Shown one piece after another: positions 9,143-18,804 of a stretch of 64,000 bases of DNA. Where the stretch lies: positions 4,801 to 68,800 of the forward strand of contig JBBSCO010000009.1 in NCBI GenBank assembly GCA_038250235.1. Direction: 5' to 3'. The stretch's first letter is position 1; the number at the start of each line of letters is the position of its first letter. The notes under the pieces are model-generated. The model was not told where the DNA came from, did no database searches, and saw only the letters and a program-made list of their open reading frames with translations. This DNA is from JAAUTS01 sp038250235 (lineage in GTDB: Bacteria > Verrucomicrobiota > Verrucomicrobiia > Methylacidiphilales > JAAUTS01). Both the position numbers and the translations under genes were made by a program.

Positions 9143-9691
9143 CTGAAATTCAATGAACGTAAGGCCACCCAGGCCGCAGGTCACCTGCTCAAGCTGCGCG
9201 GAGGAACCATGAGTTACATGAAACTCATCAAGCTTCTTTACCTGGCTGATCGTGAAGCCCTCCTGCGCTGGGGTCGCCCCATCTCCACAGGTCGCTACGT
9301 CTCCATGGACAAAGGCCCTGTTCTGAGCAAGGTTCTCAATCTGACAACTGATGAGAGTAGCCCCGGATCTCCCAGCATCCGGGCCGAGAACATCAGCGAA
9401 CCCTCCCACTACGAAGTTACCCTCAAATCCGAAGCGGATGACGATGAACTTTCCGAAGCTGAACGGGCACTGCTGAATGAAATTTTTAGTGAACATGGCA
9501 AAAAAAGCCGCTGGGAACTGGTGGAATTCACCCACCAATTACCCGAATGGATCAACCCTCAGGGAAGTGCCATCGCAATCAACTACCGGGACATTCTGAA
9601 AGCCGGTGGTAAAAGTGATCTGGAAATAGCCGCGGTTGAAAGCGATCTGGCTGAATTGGCCGGGGCCGATCTTTTGCTGGCTTCCAACTAA
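9143..9691 (+). CDS. Panacea-domain (DUF4065, SocA-like) antitoxin with probable CTG start
   Basis: The protein reads (M)KFNERKATQAAGHLLKL, then MSYMKLIKLLYLADREALL, the typical opening of Panacea/DUF4065 antitoxins, and runs to 182 residues. The only ATG in the frame is at 9209, which would delete the conserved first helix. The frame is open back to 9095 with no ATG, GTG or TTG before 9209. CTG at 9143 followed by AAA places the N-terminus exactly where the family starts. Panacea proteins neutralise diverse toxins, and the next gene, 8 bp downstream, is the likely partner. The family call is strong; the start is inferred. Confidence 0.75.
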   Translation: MKFNERKATQAAGHLLKLRGGTMSYMKLIKLLYLADREALLRWGRPISTGRYVSMDKGPVLSKVLNLTTDESSPGSPSIRAENISEPSHYEVTLKSEADDDELSEAERALLNEIFSEHGKKSRWELVEFTHQLPEWINPQGSAIAINYRDILKAGGKSDLEIAAVESDLAELAGADLLLASN

Positions 9692-9699
9692 ATGTTAGT

Positions 9700-10329
9700 A
9701 TGGCTGGGTTGGGAGACAGTTTCATATTGCCCAAACCAGGGCAGGAAACAGAACATCTTTGGGTTCTTGTTACCCACCCTGAGCCGACTACCTCTCAGGC
9801 CATTAGGGTAAACATTACCACCCAGTGCCCTCACTCGGATACCACCACACTTTTAAATAAAGGAGATCATCCTTTTATTCAAAAACCATCCGTGGTGCTT
9901 TACGCAGATGCCAGGCGTGTGGATCCCAGACTTTTATATCAGGCCGTGGGGGCCGGGCAGGCGAAGGTTCATGCCACGTTTGATCCTCAAGTTTTAGTTC
10001 AAATCCAAACGGGAATAACAAAATCAAGCTTCACACCAAAGAAGATGAAACTGGCTTATCTGCAAGCTGTTGAAGCAGGTCTGGCTAAAAACTCAGATAT
10101 GAATCGCCTGACCGTTGGAGGCCGCCGTGGCGGCTTCCATGATCATCTCAGCCAGGGTCGGATGGGAATGGATGGTGGCTTGGATTTCATCCACAGTGGC
10201 TTCCAGGGTAATGGCCAGTCCCAACTCGGCAATCAACTCCGTGGCTTCCGCACCGACGATATGGGCGCCGAGGATTTCCCCGTGCTTTTCGCCGGTGATC
10301 AGTTTGACAAACCCTTCGACATCGCCTGA
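9700..10329 (+). CDS. Putative toxin partner of the Panacea antitoxin, with C-terminal overrun into lpd
   Basis: The first ~125 residues look like a compact single-domain protein: GDSFILPKPG, HLWVLVTHPEP, VNITTQ, GDHPFIQKPSVVLYADAR and a C-terminal FTPKKMKLAYL helix. I recall this arrangement in small proteins encoded beside DUF4065 antitoxins, possibly with a MazF/PemK-like fold, but I cannot confirm it. The reading frame then continues about 80 residues antisense to the 3' end of lpd, giving 209 residues in all. That tail is low-quality sequence, so the original stop was probably lost. It follows the antitoxin by 8 bp. Confidence 0.5.
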   Translation: MAGLGDSFILPKPGQETEHLWVLVTHPEPTTSQAIRVNITTQCPHSDTTTLLNKGDHPFIQKPSVVLYADARRVDPRLLYQAVGAGQAKVHATFDPQVLVQIQTGITKSSFTPKKMKLAYLQAVEAGLAKNSDMNRLTVGGRRGGFHDHLSQGRMGMDGGLDFIHSGFQGNGQSQLGNQLRGFRTDDMGAEDFPVLFAGDQFDKPFDIA

Positions 10330-11481
10330 AGCCACCGCACGTCCGCTGGCACGATAGGGAAACTTTGAAACCTTGAATTTCAACCCCTGTTCCTGGGCCT
10401 TTTTCTCGGTTAAACCGACACTGGCCACCTGCGGCTGGCAATAGGTGCAACCGGGAAAAACCGTTATTTTGTGGGGTTTCTTGCCGGGCTTGAAAAGTCC
10501 CTCCACCGCTTCGATCGCCTCATGGGAAGCCACGTGTGCCAGCCAGGGAGGTCCGATGATATCGCCAGCCGCATAAATCCCTGGAACGCTGGTCTGGTAT
10601 TTTTCGCTGGTCTTGATGTAGCCCTTTTCCAGATCCAGCGTGAGACCTTCTTCGAAAGTGCCCTCCAGATTGGCCTGCACTCCGATGGCGACCAATACCG
10701 CTTCTGCTTCCAATACTTTGGCTTCTTTTCCGGACACGGTTATCTTAACGCCTTTGTCGGTGACCTCGGTTTTCTCAACTTTGGTTTCGGTCATGATTTC
10801 AATGCCGCTCTTAACAAAACTCTTGGCCACTACATCGGCGGTTTCATGATCTTCCTGCGGCAGGATTTGCGGAAGCATTTCCACGACGGTCACCTTGCTG
10901 CCAAATGCCCCATAAAAGTAGGCGAACTCGATTCCAATAGCACCGGCACCAATGATGACGATTGATTTGGGCAGTGTTTCCATGGCCAAAGCCTCACGAC
11001 TGGAAAGCACTTTTTTACCATCCGGTTTCAGGCCCGGTATCTGGCGGGGAGTTGTGCCTGTAGCAACGAGGATATTCTTACCCTCCAAAACCTGCTCTTT
11101 GCCGTCCGCACCTTTGACCACAACTTTCTTGTCCTTGCGGACTTTGCCTGTGCCGACCAGATAATCCACTTTCTTGGATTTCAAGAGAAACTCAATCCCT
11201 TTGCCCATTTTATCCGCAACGGTCCGGCTGCGCTGGACAACCTTGGCAAAATCAAAGCCGACCCCTTTGACGCTGAGTCCATAGTCTTCGACATGGTGGA
11301 GGAGCCTGTAGGTCTCGGCACTCTTCAACAGTGCTTTGGTGGGAATACACCCCCAGTTCAAACAGGTGCCCCCAGCCCGCTCTTTTTCGATGCAGACGAC
11401 TTTTTTGCCAAGCTGGGCGGCGCGGATCGCACCGACATACCCTGCAGGACCGCCACCAATCACAATCAGATCGTAAATCAT
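10093..11481 (-). CDS. lpd: Dihydrolipoyl dehydrogenase (E3)
   Basis: A 462-residue FAD enzyme that reoxidises dihydrolipoamide and passes electrons to NAD+. It has the FAD motif VIGGGPAGY at residues 7-15, the redox disulfide C40/C45 in GGTCLNWGCIPTK, a second nucleotide motif IIGAGAIGIEFA, the GDI FAD motif and the C-terminal HSHPTLAE catalytic segment. The ATG at 11481 fits the family start; the frame extends 30 codons upstream without homology. It belongs functionally with the E1 and E2 genes but is separated from them by an opposite-strand Uma2 gene. Confidence 0.96.
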   Translation of the reverse strand: MIYDLIVIGGGPAGYVGAIRAAQLGKKVVCIEKERAGGTCLNWGCIPTKALLKSAETYRLLHHVEDYGLSVKGVGFDFAKVVQRSRTVADKMGKGIEFLLKSKKVDYLVGTGKVRKDKKVVVKGADGKEQVLEGKNILVATGTTPRQIPGLKPDGKKVLSSREALAMETLPKSIVIIGAGAIGIEFAYFYGAFGSKVTVVEMLPQILPQEDHETADVVAKSFVKSGIEIMTETKVEKTEVTDKGVKITVSGKEAKVLEAEAVLVAIGVQANLEGTFEEGLTLDLEKGYIKTSEKYQTSVPGIYAAGDIIGPPWLAHVASHEAIEAVEGLFKPGKKPHKITVFPGCTYCQPQVASVGLTEKKAQEQGLKFKVSKFPYRASGRAVASGDVEGFVKLITGEKHGEILGAHIVGAEATELIAELGLAITLEATVDEIQATIHSHPTLAEMIMEAATAASNGQAIHI

Positions 11482-11569
11482 AAAGAGAGAACAAGGTATT
11501 CCAGCACCAGCCCAAGGGCAAGAGAGGAAATGGCTTTCCTGAAGCCCTCCTTTGGTCTGAGTTTGCAGC

Positions 11570-12139
11570 ATGGCTCAGGTTGAAATTGAAAATTTGACCT
11601 TTCGCGAATACGAGAAACTGCCTGAAACAGGTCCCCGTTATCAGCTTATTGACGGAGAACTCCATCTGTCGCCAGCCCCAGACCGTTATCATCAGGTCAT
11701 TTCCCGGAACCTGCAATACATCATCATGCGCTATCTGGAGGATCATCCCTTCGGAGAACTTTATAATGCACCTTTTGATGTCCATCTGTCCGAGCACGAT
11801 GTCTTTCAACCCGATCTTTGTTTTATCTCTGAAGCCAGGGCCGACATTCTGGTTAAAAAAGGAATGTTGGGCTCACCAGACTGGGCCGCTGAAATCCTGT
11901 CTCCATCCACCACATCTTTGGATAAAAGAGACAAGCGGCTTCGTTATGCCAAGTTCGGCGTCAAAGAACTCTGGCTGATCGACCCGGAACTGTGCCGCAT
12001 TCATGTCTATGATCTCAGCGCCAATCCGAACAAACCGACCATCACCTACGACGGGGGTGAAACCTTCAGCTGCCTGCACTTCCCCGGACTGAATTTTGAG
12101 TCGGACAAAATTTTCTTTGATAAACGGTGTGGGCGTTGA
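11570..12139 (+). CDS. Uma2-family (DUF820) putative endonuclease
   Basis: A 189-residue protein with the full DUF820 pattern: YEKLPETGPRYQLIDGELHLSPAP, then HDVFQPDLCFI, an AAEILSPSTT motif, DKRDKRLRYAKFGVKELWLIDP and a C-terminal strand region. The fold is related to PD-(D/E)XK nucleases; the family's biological role is unsettled. It is encoded against the surrounding pdh genes, between E2 and E3, and a hairpin repeat follows it. This suggests a later insertion into the pdh operon. Confidence 0.88.
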   Translation: MAQVEIENLTFREYEKLPETGPRYQLIDGELHLSPAPDRYHQVISRNLQYIIMRYLEDHPFGELYNAPFDVHLSEHDVFQPDLCFISEARADILVKKGMLGSPDWAAEILSPSTTSLDKRDKRLRYAKFGVKELWLIDPELCRIHVYDLSANPNKPTITYDGGETFSCLHFPGLNFESDKIFFDKRCGR

Positions 12140-12186
12140 CCCGATGGGCGGAACGGATCGCAGCGACATATGATCCCAAAAAATAC

Positions 12187-12272
12187 AGGCCGGGGCGCTG
12201 ACCCGGCGCTTGGTCGAGGCAGAATCGTCTGAAAATCGATAACATAGAAGCACCGGGTCAACGCCCCGGTCT
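12187..12272. repeat. REP-like inverted repeat beside the Uma2 gene
   Basis: A 25-bp arm at 12187-12211 is the reverse complement of 12248-12272 at 22 of 25 positions; the core is CCGGGGCGCTGACCCGG against CCGGGTCAACGCCCCGG. A further partial copy (GGGCGTTGACCCG) lies at about 12130. A related single arm, CGGGTCAACGCCCCG, recurs at 53513-53527, so this is a dispersed family and not a local hairpin only. Confidence 0.75.
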
Positions 12273-12279
12273 ACTACTT

Positions 12280-13527
12280 TTAAACTAAAAGTAGGGCCGG
12301 ATTTTCCAGGAGATCTTTTATTTCCTTGAGAAAGATCGCACCGTCCGCTCCATCGACCACGCGATGATCTGCGGAAAGGGTCAGGCTCATGCGTTGGCCG
12401 GGAATGATCCGCCCATCTTCCGAGACAACAGCTTTGCTCACGATGTTGCCCACGGCCAGGATCGCGGCCTGGGGAGGATTGACGATGGCGGAAAAACGGT
12501 CCACGCCGAACATCCCGAGATTGGAAACGGTGAAGGTGCCCGTGGTGTATTCTTCCGGCTTGAGCTTGCCTTCCTTGGCGCGGGCGGCCAATTCCTTGGC
12601 TTCCTGGCTGATGGCTTTGAGGCTCTTGTTCTGCGCGTCCTTGATGACAGGCGTGATCAATCCACCGGGAATGGCCACACCGAAGGCCAGTTGAACAGAG
12701 CCATTCATCTTGATGGCGTCTTCGTCCCAGGCAGCGTTGACTGCGGGCGTCTTGCGCATGGCCTCGGCACAGGCTTTAAGAACGAAATCGTTGAAACTGA
12801 ATTTGGCCGGAGGATTGGCTTTTTCCAGTCGCGCATTAAGCGTGCTGCGCAGGGCCATACAGGCTTCCATGGCCACTTCCATCTCGACGTAAAAATGGGG
12901 CACGGTCTGTTTACTCTGTTGAAGGCGTTTGGCAATGGTCTTACGCATGCCGGTCAGGGCAACACGTTCATCTTTGCCAATGGGACCTGCGGCGTGGAAC
13001 CAGCCTCCGGAAGCACCTCCACCGGATCCGCCTGCGAGAACATCTTTTTTTACAATGCGGCCACCAGGCCCTGTGCCGGTCAAACCAGCGAGGGAGACTC
13101 CCAGCTCTTTCGCCACTTTCTTGGCCAGAGGGGAAGCTTTGCTCCGGTTTTCAGGTTCCCCGGATTTAGAATTTTCGATTTCGGAAACTATCGTGGGAAC
13201 AGGAGCCTGTGATGTCTCTTCCTTGGCCGGCGCTGGTTTGGCGGCAGGAGTGCCGCTGACTTTGAGCAGGGCTTCATCAATCTTTTCATCTTTTTTCCCC
13301 ATGACAGCGATAGGACTTTTGCAGGCCGTGGCTGTTCCCGCCTGGACGATGATTTTCAAGAGGAAACCGTCTTCGAACGACTCCAGATCCATTGTCGCCT
13401 TGTCGGTTTCGATTTCTGCCAGGACATCGCCCGCAGAAATTTGATCGCCCTCTTTTTTCAACCACTTCAAAACCGTGCCCTCGGTCATGGTATCGCTCAA
13501 CTTGGGCATTGTGATAATTTCAGCCAT
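12280..13527 (-). CDS. pdhC: Pyruvate dehydrogenase E2, dihydrolipoamide acetyltransferase
   Basis: 415 residues with three parts. An N-terminal lipoyl domain carries the lipoyl lysine K43 in ETDKATMD. A linker leads to a peripheral subunit-binding domain at about 128-165 (SPLAKKVAKELGVSL, GPGGRIVKKDV). A C-terminal acyltransferase domain has the catalytic DHRVVDG motif near residue 387. It transfers acetyl groups to CoA and forms the core of the complex. It lies 47 bp after the E1 beta gene on the same strand. Only one lipoyl domain is present. Confidence 0.95.
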   Translation of the reverse strand: MAEIITMPKLSDTMTEGTVLKWLKKEGDQISAGDVLAEIETDKATMDLESFEDGFLLKIIVQAGTATACKSPIAVMGKKDEKIDEALLKVSGTPAAKPAPAKEETSQAPVPTIVSEIENSKSGEPENRSKASPLAKKVAKELGVSLAGLTGTGPGGRIVKKDVLAGGSGGGASGGWFHAAGPIGKDERVALTGMRKTIAKRLQQSKQTVPHFYVEMEVAMEACMALRSTLNARLEKANPPAKFSFNDFVLKACAEAMRKTPAVNAAWDEDAIKMNGSVQLAFGVAIPGGLITPVIKDAQNKSLKAISQEAKELAARAKEGKLKPEEYTTGTFTVSNLGMFGVDRFSAIVNPPQAAILAVGNIVSKAVVSEDGRIIPGQRMSLTLSADHRVVDGADGAIFLKEIKDLLENPALLLV

Positions 13528-13574
13528 TGTATTTAAAATTCAGGGTTCAGAAGTTGGAATGTTAGGCAAACCGC

Positions 13575-14549
<975 letters not shown>

Positions 14550-14564
14550 AAAATCGTTTCCGGT

Positions 14565-15668
14565 TCAAAGCTCGTCGTCGTTGAAAAAAATACGGCCCTG
14601 GGAAGTGCGTCCATGATCCACTTCCCAATAGATGTCTTCCTGCATGGATTCGGGCGTTGGGTATGGGCTTTCCTCTGCGAATTTCTCGGCGGCTGCTGCC
14701 TCGGCTTTCGCTTCCTGGTCGATGGCCTCGTAGGCTTCTTCCGTCATGACGCCTTCTGCGATAAGTTTGCTCTTGAACAAAAAGATCGGGTCCTTGGTTT
14801 TCTTGTACTCTTCGATCTCTTCCGGGCTTCGGTATTTTTTCTTGTTGGCATCAGCAACCGAGTGGCCTTCGTAGCGATAGGTGTCGATTTCCAAAAGGGT
14901 GGGCCGGGATTTTTCGTGGGCTCTGATCAAAGCCTCCTGGGTTTTGGCCCGGACTTCATAGATGTCATGGCCGAGACAGACATCCCAGTCCATGTTGTAA
15001 CCCTCGGCACGCTTGGCCAGGCAGTCACGGAAGGCGGAGGAACGTGCCTCACTTGTGCCCATGGAGTAGCCGTTGTTTTCGATGATATAAACAACAGGGA
15101 TGTTCCAGAGGGATGCCAGGTTCAGGGATTCATGGAAAGCTCCCTGGTTGACAGCCCCGTCACCCAGGTAGCAGAGGCAGGCACCCTTGAGACCCTTGTA
15201 TTTGAGATAGTAGGCAATACCAAGACCAAGAGGCGTCTGACCACCGACAATACCGTGGCCGCCCCAATAATTTTTTTCAGGCGCGAAGAAATGCATCGAA
15301 CCACCCTTGCCTTTAGAGCAGCCGGTGGCCTTGCCATACATTTCCGCCATGCATTCGCCCATGCCCATGCCCACGCCGAGCGCATGGGCGTGGTCACGAT
15401 AGGCGGTGATGACATGGTCATTTTTCCCGCAGACAGAGATGGTTCCGATGGCCACCGCTTCCTGGCCGATATAAAGATGAAGGAAGCCCGCGATGTTGCC
15501 GTCGGTGTAGGCCTTGAGCGACCGTTCTTCAAAACGGCGGACGCGGATCATATCGCGCAACAAGCGGATTTTATCGGCGGGCTTCAGGCTTTGGTTGACC
15601 GCTGCGGCAGCAAACCCTTCCTGGCTCGTTTTTTTTTCCTTCATTTTCACATCAAGTGTTGTTGGCAT
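14565..15668 (-). CDS. pdhA: Pyruvate dehydrogenase E1 component, alpha subunit
   Basis: 367 residues. The thiamine-diphosphate motif GDGAVNQGAFHESLNLA...ENNGYSMGT is complete, and the conserved RRFEE and GFLHLYIGQEA segments are present. The ATG at 15668 is preferred over an in-frame TTG four codons upstream because GGAG lies 7 bp before it. It is the first gene of the pdhA-pdhB-pdhC unit, and its promoter should lie in the preceding 400 bp. Confidence 0.95.
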   Translation of the reverse strand: MPTTLDVKMKEKKTSQEGFAAAAVNQSLKPADKIRLLRDMIRVRRFEERSLKAYTDGNIAGFLHLYIGQEAVAIGTISVCGKNDHVITAYRDHAHALGVGMGMGECMAEMYGKATGCSKGKGGSMHFFAPEKNYWGGHGIVGGQTPLGLGIAYYLKYKGLKGACLCYLGDGAVNQGAFHESLNLASLWNIPVVYIIENNGYSMGTSEARSSAFRDCLAKRAEGYNMDWDVCLGHDIYEVRAKTQEALIRAHEKSRPTLLEIDTYRYEGHSVADANKKKYRSPEEIEEYKKTKDPIFLFKSKLIAEGVMTEEAYEAIDQEAKAEAAAAEKFAEESPYPTPESMQEDIYWEVDHGRTSQGRIFFNDDEL

Positions 15669-16107
15669 AGGTAACTCCAAAATTAGTCAGAACCGAAATC
15701 CTGAAAACCGTCTTTTCGCCTTTTGGATCATCGTTGTATCTGCTTCCACCCCAAGGCGGTAGGGACTAAGCAATGTCGTTCAGGCGAAAATAACAGCATA
15801 GGGGCCTTTGAAAAGGAGTAAAACTTTTCTTATAGAAAAATTCAGGGGACGAAAAGCTTGGTTATTTGCCGATGATTTCTTTCTAAGCTATTTCGATAAA
15901 GTTATTGGTCTTTCCTATTTTCGAGCCCTTCTTAGAAAATTAAACAAATGCTTGAGGTCTTTTCAGGAGTTTTAAGGTGGGAAAAAAACCGTTTTCTTCC
16001 CAGGACAAGACTCCAAGTCCTAAATCCTTAGTTTACAAATACTTAACATCCTTAACCACGCGGTTTAGTCTTGCTATTGGAAATAGTAATCCATATTATC
16101 TACAGTT
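15669..16107. other. Divergent intergenic region between pdhA and the FHA gene
   Basis: About 440 bp of A/T-rich sequence with no credible gene. It must contain the pdh operon promoter in its left part. It also holds a plus-strand promoter candidate immediately before the FHA gene, listed separately. No riboswitch or small RNA was recognised. Confidence 0.6.
16071..16099 (+). promoter_or_regulatory. Candidate sigma-70-like promoter, possibly giving a leaderless FHA transcript
   Basis: TTGCTA at 16071-16076 and TATTAT at 16094-16099 are separated by 17 bp. Transcription would be expected to begin about 16105-16107, next to the ATG at 16108, leaving almost no 5' leader. No Shine-Dalgarno sequence is visible before this ATG, which agrees with a leaderless message. 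The call is inference from spacing alone. Confidence 0.4.
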
Positions 16108-16734
16108 ATGCCGATGCTGGTCTCACTAGCCACCAACGATCCCAACACAAAGGCCATGCCCTACGTGCTCTCCGATCAAGCTTTTCTCGTTGGACGCCAC
16201 GCCGATTGTTCCATGCGCCTTGATCATGTTTCCGTCAGCCGTCAACACGCCAAAATCCATCAGCGGGACGGGATTTGGTATATAGAGGATCTGCATTCCC
16301 GCAACGGAACCTATCGTAATGGCAGCAGGATCCAAGCCGGAGAAATTGGCGAAGGCGACATCCTCCACATTGGAGATTATACAATCATTTACAGTGAAAG
16401 GCCGGTTGAAAGTTTTGTCACGATGGACTCCTGGCTCCAGAGAGTCCGCCTAAAAGCAGCTGAACTCAGCATGAAGATCTACATCGCCAACACCGACATC
16501 AATGCCGCTGTTATTTCCCCGGCGGCCGCTGTCCGGCCACTCACCACCCCAACCACAACGAAGGGAAAAGTGGTCAGAGCCAAACCCTCCGATATCCTGA
16601 AAAACCCCGCCTATCAGGGAACCGCCAAACTTCCCACCGTTCAAAAAGCCCCGGCACAGGATTCAGTATCCGGACTCAAATTCATCGTCATCCCGCCTCT
16701 TCCTGCCAATTACCATCCGCTAACTTCCCGCTAG
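16108..16734 (+). CDS. FHA-domain protein
   Basis: 208 residues. An N-terminal forkhead-associated domain spans about residues 20-95, with the phosphopeptide-binding landmarks GRHADCSM, SVSRQHAKI and HSRNGTYRNG. The remaining ~110 residues form a low-complexity Ala/Pro/Thr-rich tail without a recognised fold. FHA domains bind phosphothreonine peptides, so a Ser/Thr kinase partner is likely, but none is encoded nearby. The gene stands alone, convergent with the DinG-type helicase gene. Confidence 0.88.
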   Translation: MPMLVSLATNDPNTKAMPYVLSDQAFLVGRHADCSMRLDHVSVSRQHAKIHQRDGIWYIEDLHSRNGTYRNGSRIQAGEIGEGDILHIGDYTIIYSERPVESFVTMDSWLQRVRLKAAELSMKIYIANTDINAAVISPAAAVRPLTTPTTTKGKVVRAKPSDILKNPAYQGTAKLPTVQKAPAQDSVSGLKFIVIPPLPANYHPLTSR

Positions 16735-16761
16735 AGAACCGACCAGAAACCTTTCCGCCGC

Positions 16762-18768
16762 TCAACGGGTTCCCTCCAAAACGTCATCTTCCAGCAATGT
16801 CACCGGACAGGATGGAAGTTTTGCCATAAAGGTCTTTCCATATCCCTTGGACAATATCCGGTTGTCTAAGATGGCGATCTGTCCCCTGTCCGATGCCGTG
16901 CGGATCAACCGCCCCACCCCCTGCCTGAATTTCAACACAGCCTCCGGAAGCGAATACTCGGCAAAGGGATCCCCGCCCCTCTCCTCGATCCACTCCAACT
17001 TGGCCTCTACCAAAGGATGATCCGGAACGGCAAAAGGCAAACGCGTCAGAATCACATTAGTTAGGGCATCGCCGGGGATGTCCACCCCCTGCCAGAAACT
17101 GTCAGTGCCGAAGAGCACACACTTTTTTCCTGATTTGAAGGAATCCAACAGCAAGCGCCGGGACATCCCTGTTCCCTGAACCAAGAGAGTCATCCCCCTC
17201 TCCTCAAACCAGCCCCGCATCTGCGAAGCCAGCCGGTGCATCAATCCGTAGCTTGTAAATAAAACCAAAGCCCTGCCTTGTGTCTGCTCCGTAAAATATT
17301 CCACCCATTTTTCCAGACTTTTTTCGTAGTCGGGGGCCTTCGGATCCGGCATGCGCTTGGGAATAAAGACCTTCATCTGGTTCGGATAATCAAAAGGGGA
17401 ATCCAATTGCAAACTCTCTGCCTCCTCCGCTCCAATCCTCTTCTGAAAGTATCCCAGACCCTGATTCACAGACAATGTGGCACTGGTCAGGGTGGCCGAG
17501 TGATTGGGACGGAACAGATATTGTCTGAGCACATCCGCCAGATCCACAGGTGCCGCCTGTAGCGTGATACTCCCACGATCCCGCCCCGTCCTCTCAACCC
17601 AATACACATAATCCTCCCGCTCCTGGGCCAGAAAGGTCTTCAGATCATCTCGCATCGCCACCAGACGACGGCACGTGTCCCGCAATTCCAATTGCTGGGA
17701 CTCGTCCTCGATCCCATCCAGAGCCTCCAACAGCGCCTGGCGGAGATTCATCAGCGGCAAAGTCAGGGTGTCCGGGGCCAGCTCCGGTTTCCGCACCCGG
17801 TATTCCCCCCCGTTTTTGAACTGGCAAGCCGCCTCGATTTTCCCGAAAAAATCATCCGAGGCCTCATACACATCCAGAACCTTGAGTTGGGCCGCAGCAT
17901 TACGGATGACGGAAAGCAGCCCTTTGTGGGTGGATGGATGGAATAGCTTCTGGAGTTGGTAACGAAGAGAGCCCGATGAAAAAGAAAGCCCGACATGCCT
18001 GGCAGCGGTCAATTCCAGGTTATGGGCCTCGTCAAAAATCACAAAGTCGTTGGGGAAAAGATACCCGTCCTCTGCCGTGGTTTCTTCATCCACACCCCCC
18101 AGACAGGTAAAAAACAGGGTGTGATTGAGGATCACCACATCCGCCTCGATCAGGCGTTTGCGGGCCTGCTGATAAAAACACTTCGCGTTGCCACCACAGG
18201 TCTTGGAAGTGCAGACATGCGGCTCACTGCAGACCTGGCTCCAGACCTTGAAGTCCGGTTCCGTGTCGAAATCACTGAGTGTCCCATCCGTGGTTTTCTG
18301 CATCCAGTTCCAGATCCTCTGCAACTCCGCCTGCTCGCTGCTGACAAAAAGTTCCCCGGCATTGGCCAATGCCTTGGCCAGACGATGCGGACAGATATAG
18401 TTCTGCCGCCCCTTCAGGAGTGTTGTCTTGAATTCGAAGGGCAGCAGCTTCTCCACCAAAGGAATATCCTTATAAAAAAGTTGCTCCTGCAGATTGATGG
18501 TGTGCGTTGAAACAAGCGCCTTCTTGCCCTGCTCATGGGCATAGAGAACGGAGGGCAGAAGATAGGCCAGGCTTTTTCCCACGCCTGTTCCCGCTTCCAC
18601 AACCAGATGCTGCTTGTTTTCCAAAGCCCGGGCCACTCCCGCCGCCATCTCCTGCTGCTGGGGACGGTATTCAAAATTTTTCGCTTTGGACAAGATTCCC
18701 TGGGGGCCAAACATCTCCCGAACCCTTGCTTCGAGTCCCCCCTCCATTTGGCCTATAGGCAGAATCAT
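16762..18768 (-). CDS. DinG-type ATP-dependent DNA helicase (XPD-like, iron-sulfur)
   Basis: 668 residues. The Walker A motif is GTGVGKS (60-66), DEAH is at 246-249, and conserved C-terminal helicase motifs include FGTDSFWQGVDIPGD and QGVGRLIRT. Cysteines 126, 180, 186, 191 and 197 supply the four ligands of an Fe-S cluster, as in DinG/XPD helicases that unwind 5' to 3'. The likely role is resolving R-loops or damaged DNA. It is convergent with the FHA gene, and 36 bp separate it from the upstream CbiX-like gene. Confidence 0.92.
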   Translation of the reverse strand: MILPIGQMEGGLEARVREMFGPQGILSKAKNFEYRPQQQEMAAGVARALENKQHLVVEAGTGVGKSLAYLLPSVLYAHEQGKKALVSTHTINLQEQLFYKDIPLVEKLLPFEFKTTLLKGRQNYICPHRLAKALANAGELFVSSEQAELQRIWNWMQKTTDGTLSDFDTEPDFKVWSQVCSEPHVCTSKTCGGNAKCFYQQARKRLIEADVVILNHTLFFTCLGGVDEETTAEDGYLFPNDFVIFDEAHNLELTAARHVGLSFSSGSLRYQLQKLFHPSTHKGLLSVIRNAAAQLKVLDVYEASDDFFGKIEAACQFKNGGEYRVRKPELAPDTLTLPLMNLRQALLEALDGIEDESQQLELRDTCRRLVAMRDDLKTFLAQEREDYVYWVERTGRDRGSITLQAAPVDLADVLRQYLFRPNHSATLTSATLSVNQGLGYFQKRIGAEEAESLQLDSPFDYPNQMKVFIPKRMPDPKAPDYEKSLEKWVEYFTEQTQGRALVLFTSYGLMHRLASQMRGWFEERGMTLLVQGTGMSRRLLLDSFKSGKKCVLFGTDSFWQGVDIPGDALTNVILTRLPFAVPDHPLVEAKLEWIEERGGDPFAEYSLPEAVLKFRQGVGRLIRTASDRGQIAILDNRILSKGYGKTFMAKLPSCPVTLLEDDVLEGTR

Positions 18769-18804
18769 GCTCTGACAGTACAGAAGATAACGAAGATGAT
18801 AAAA

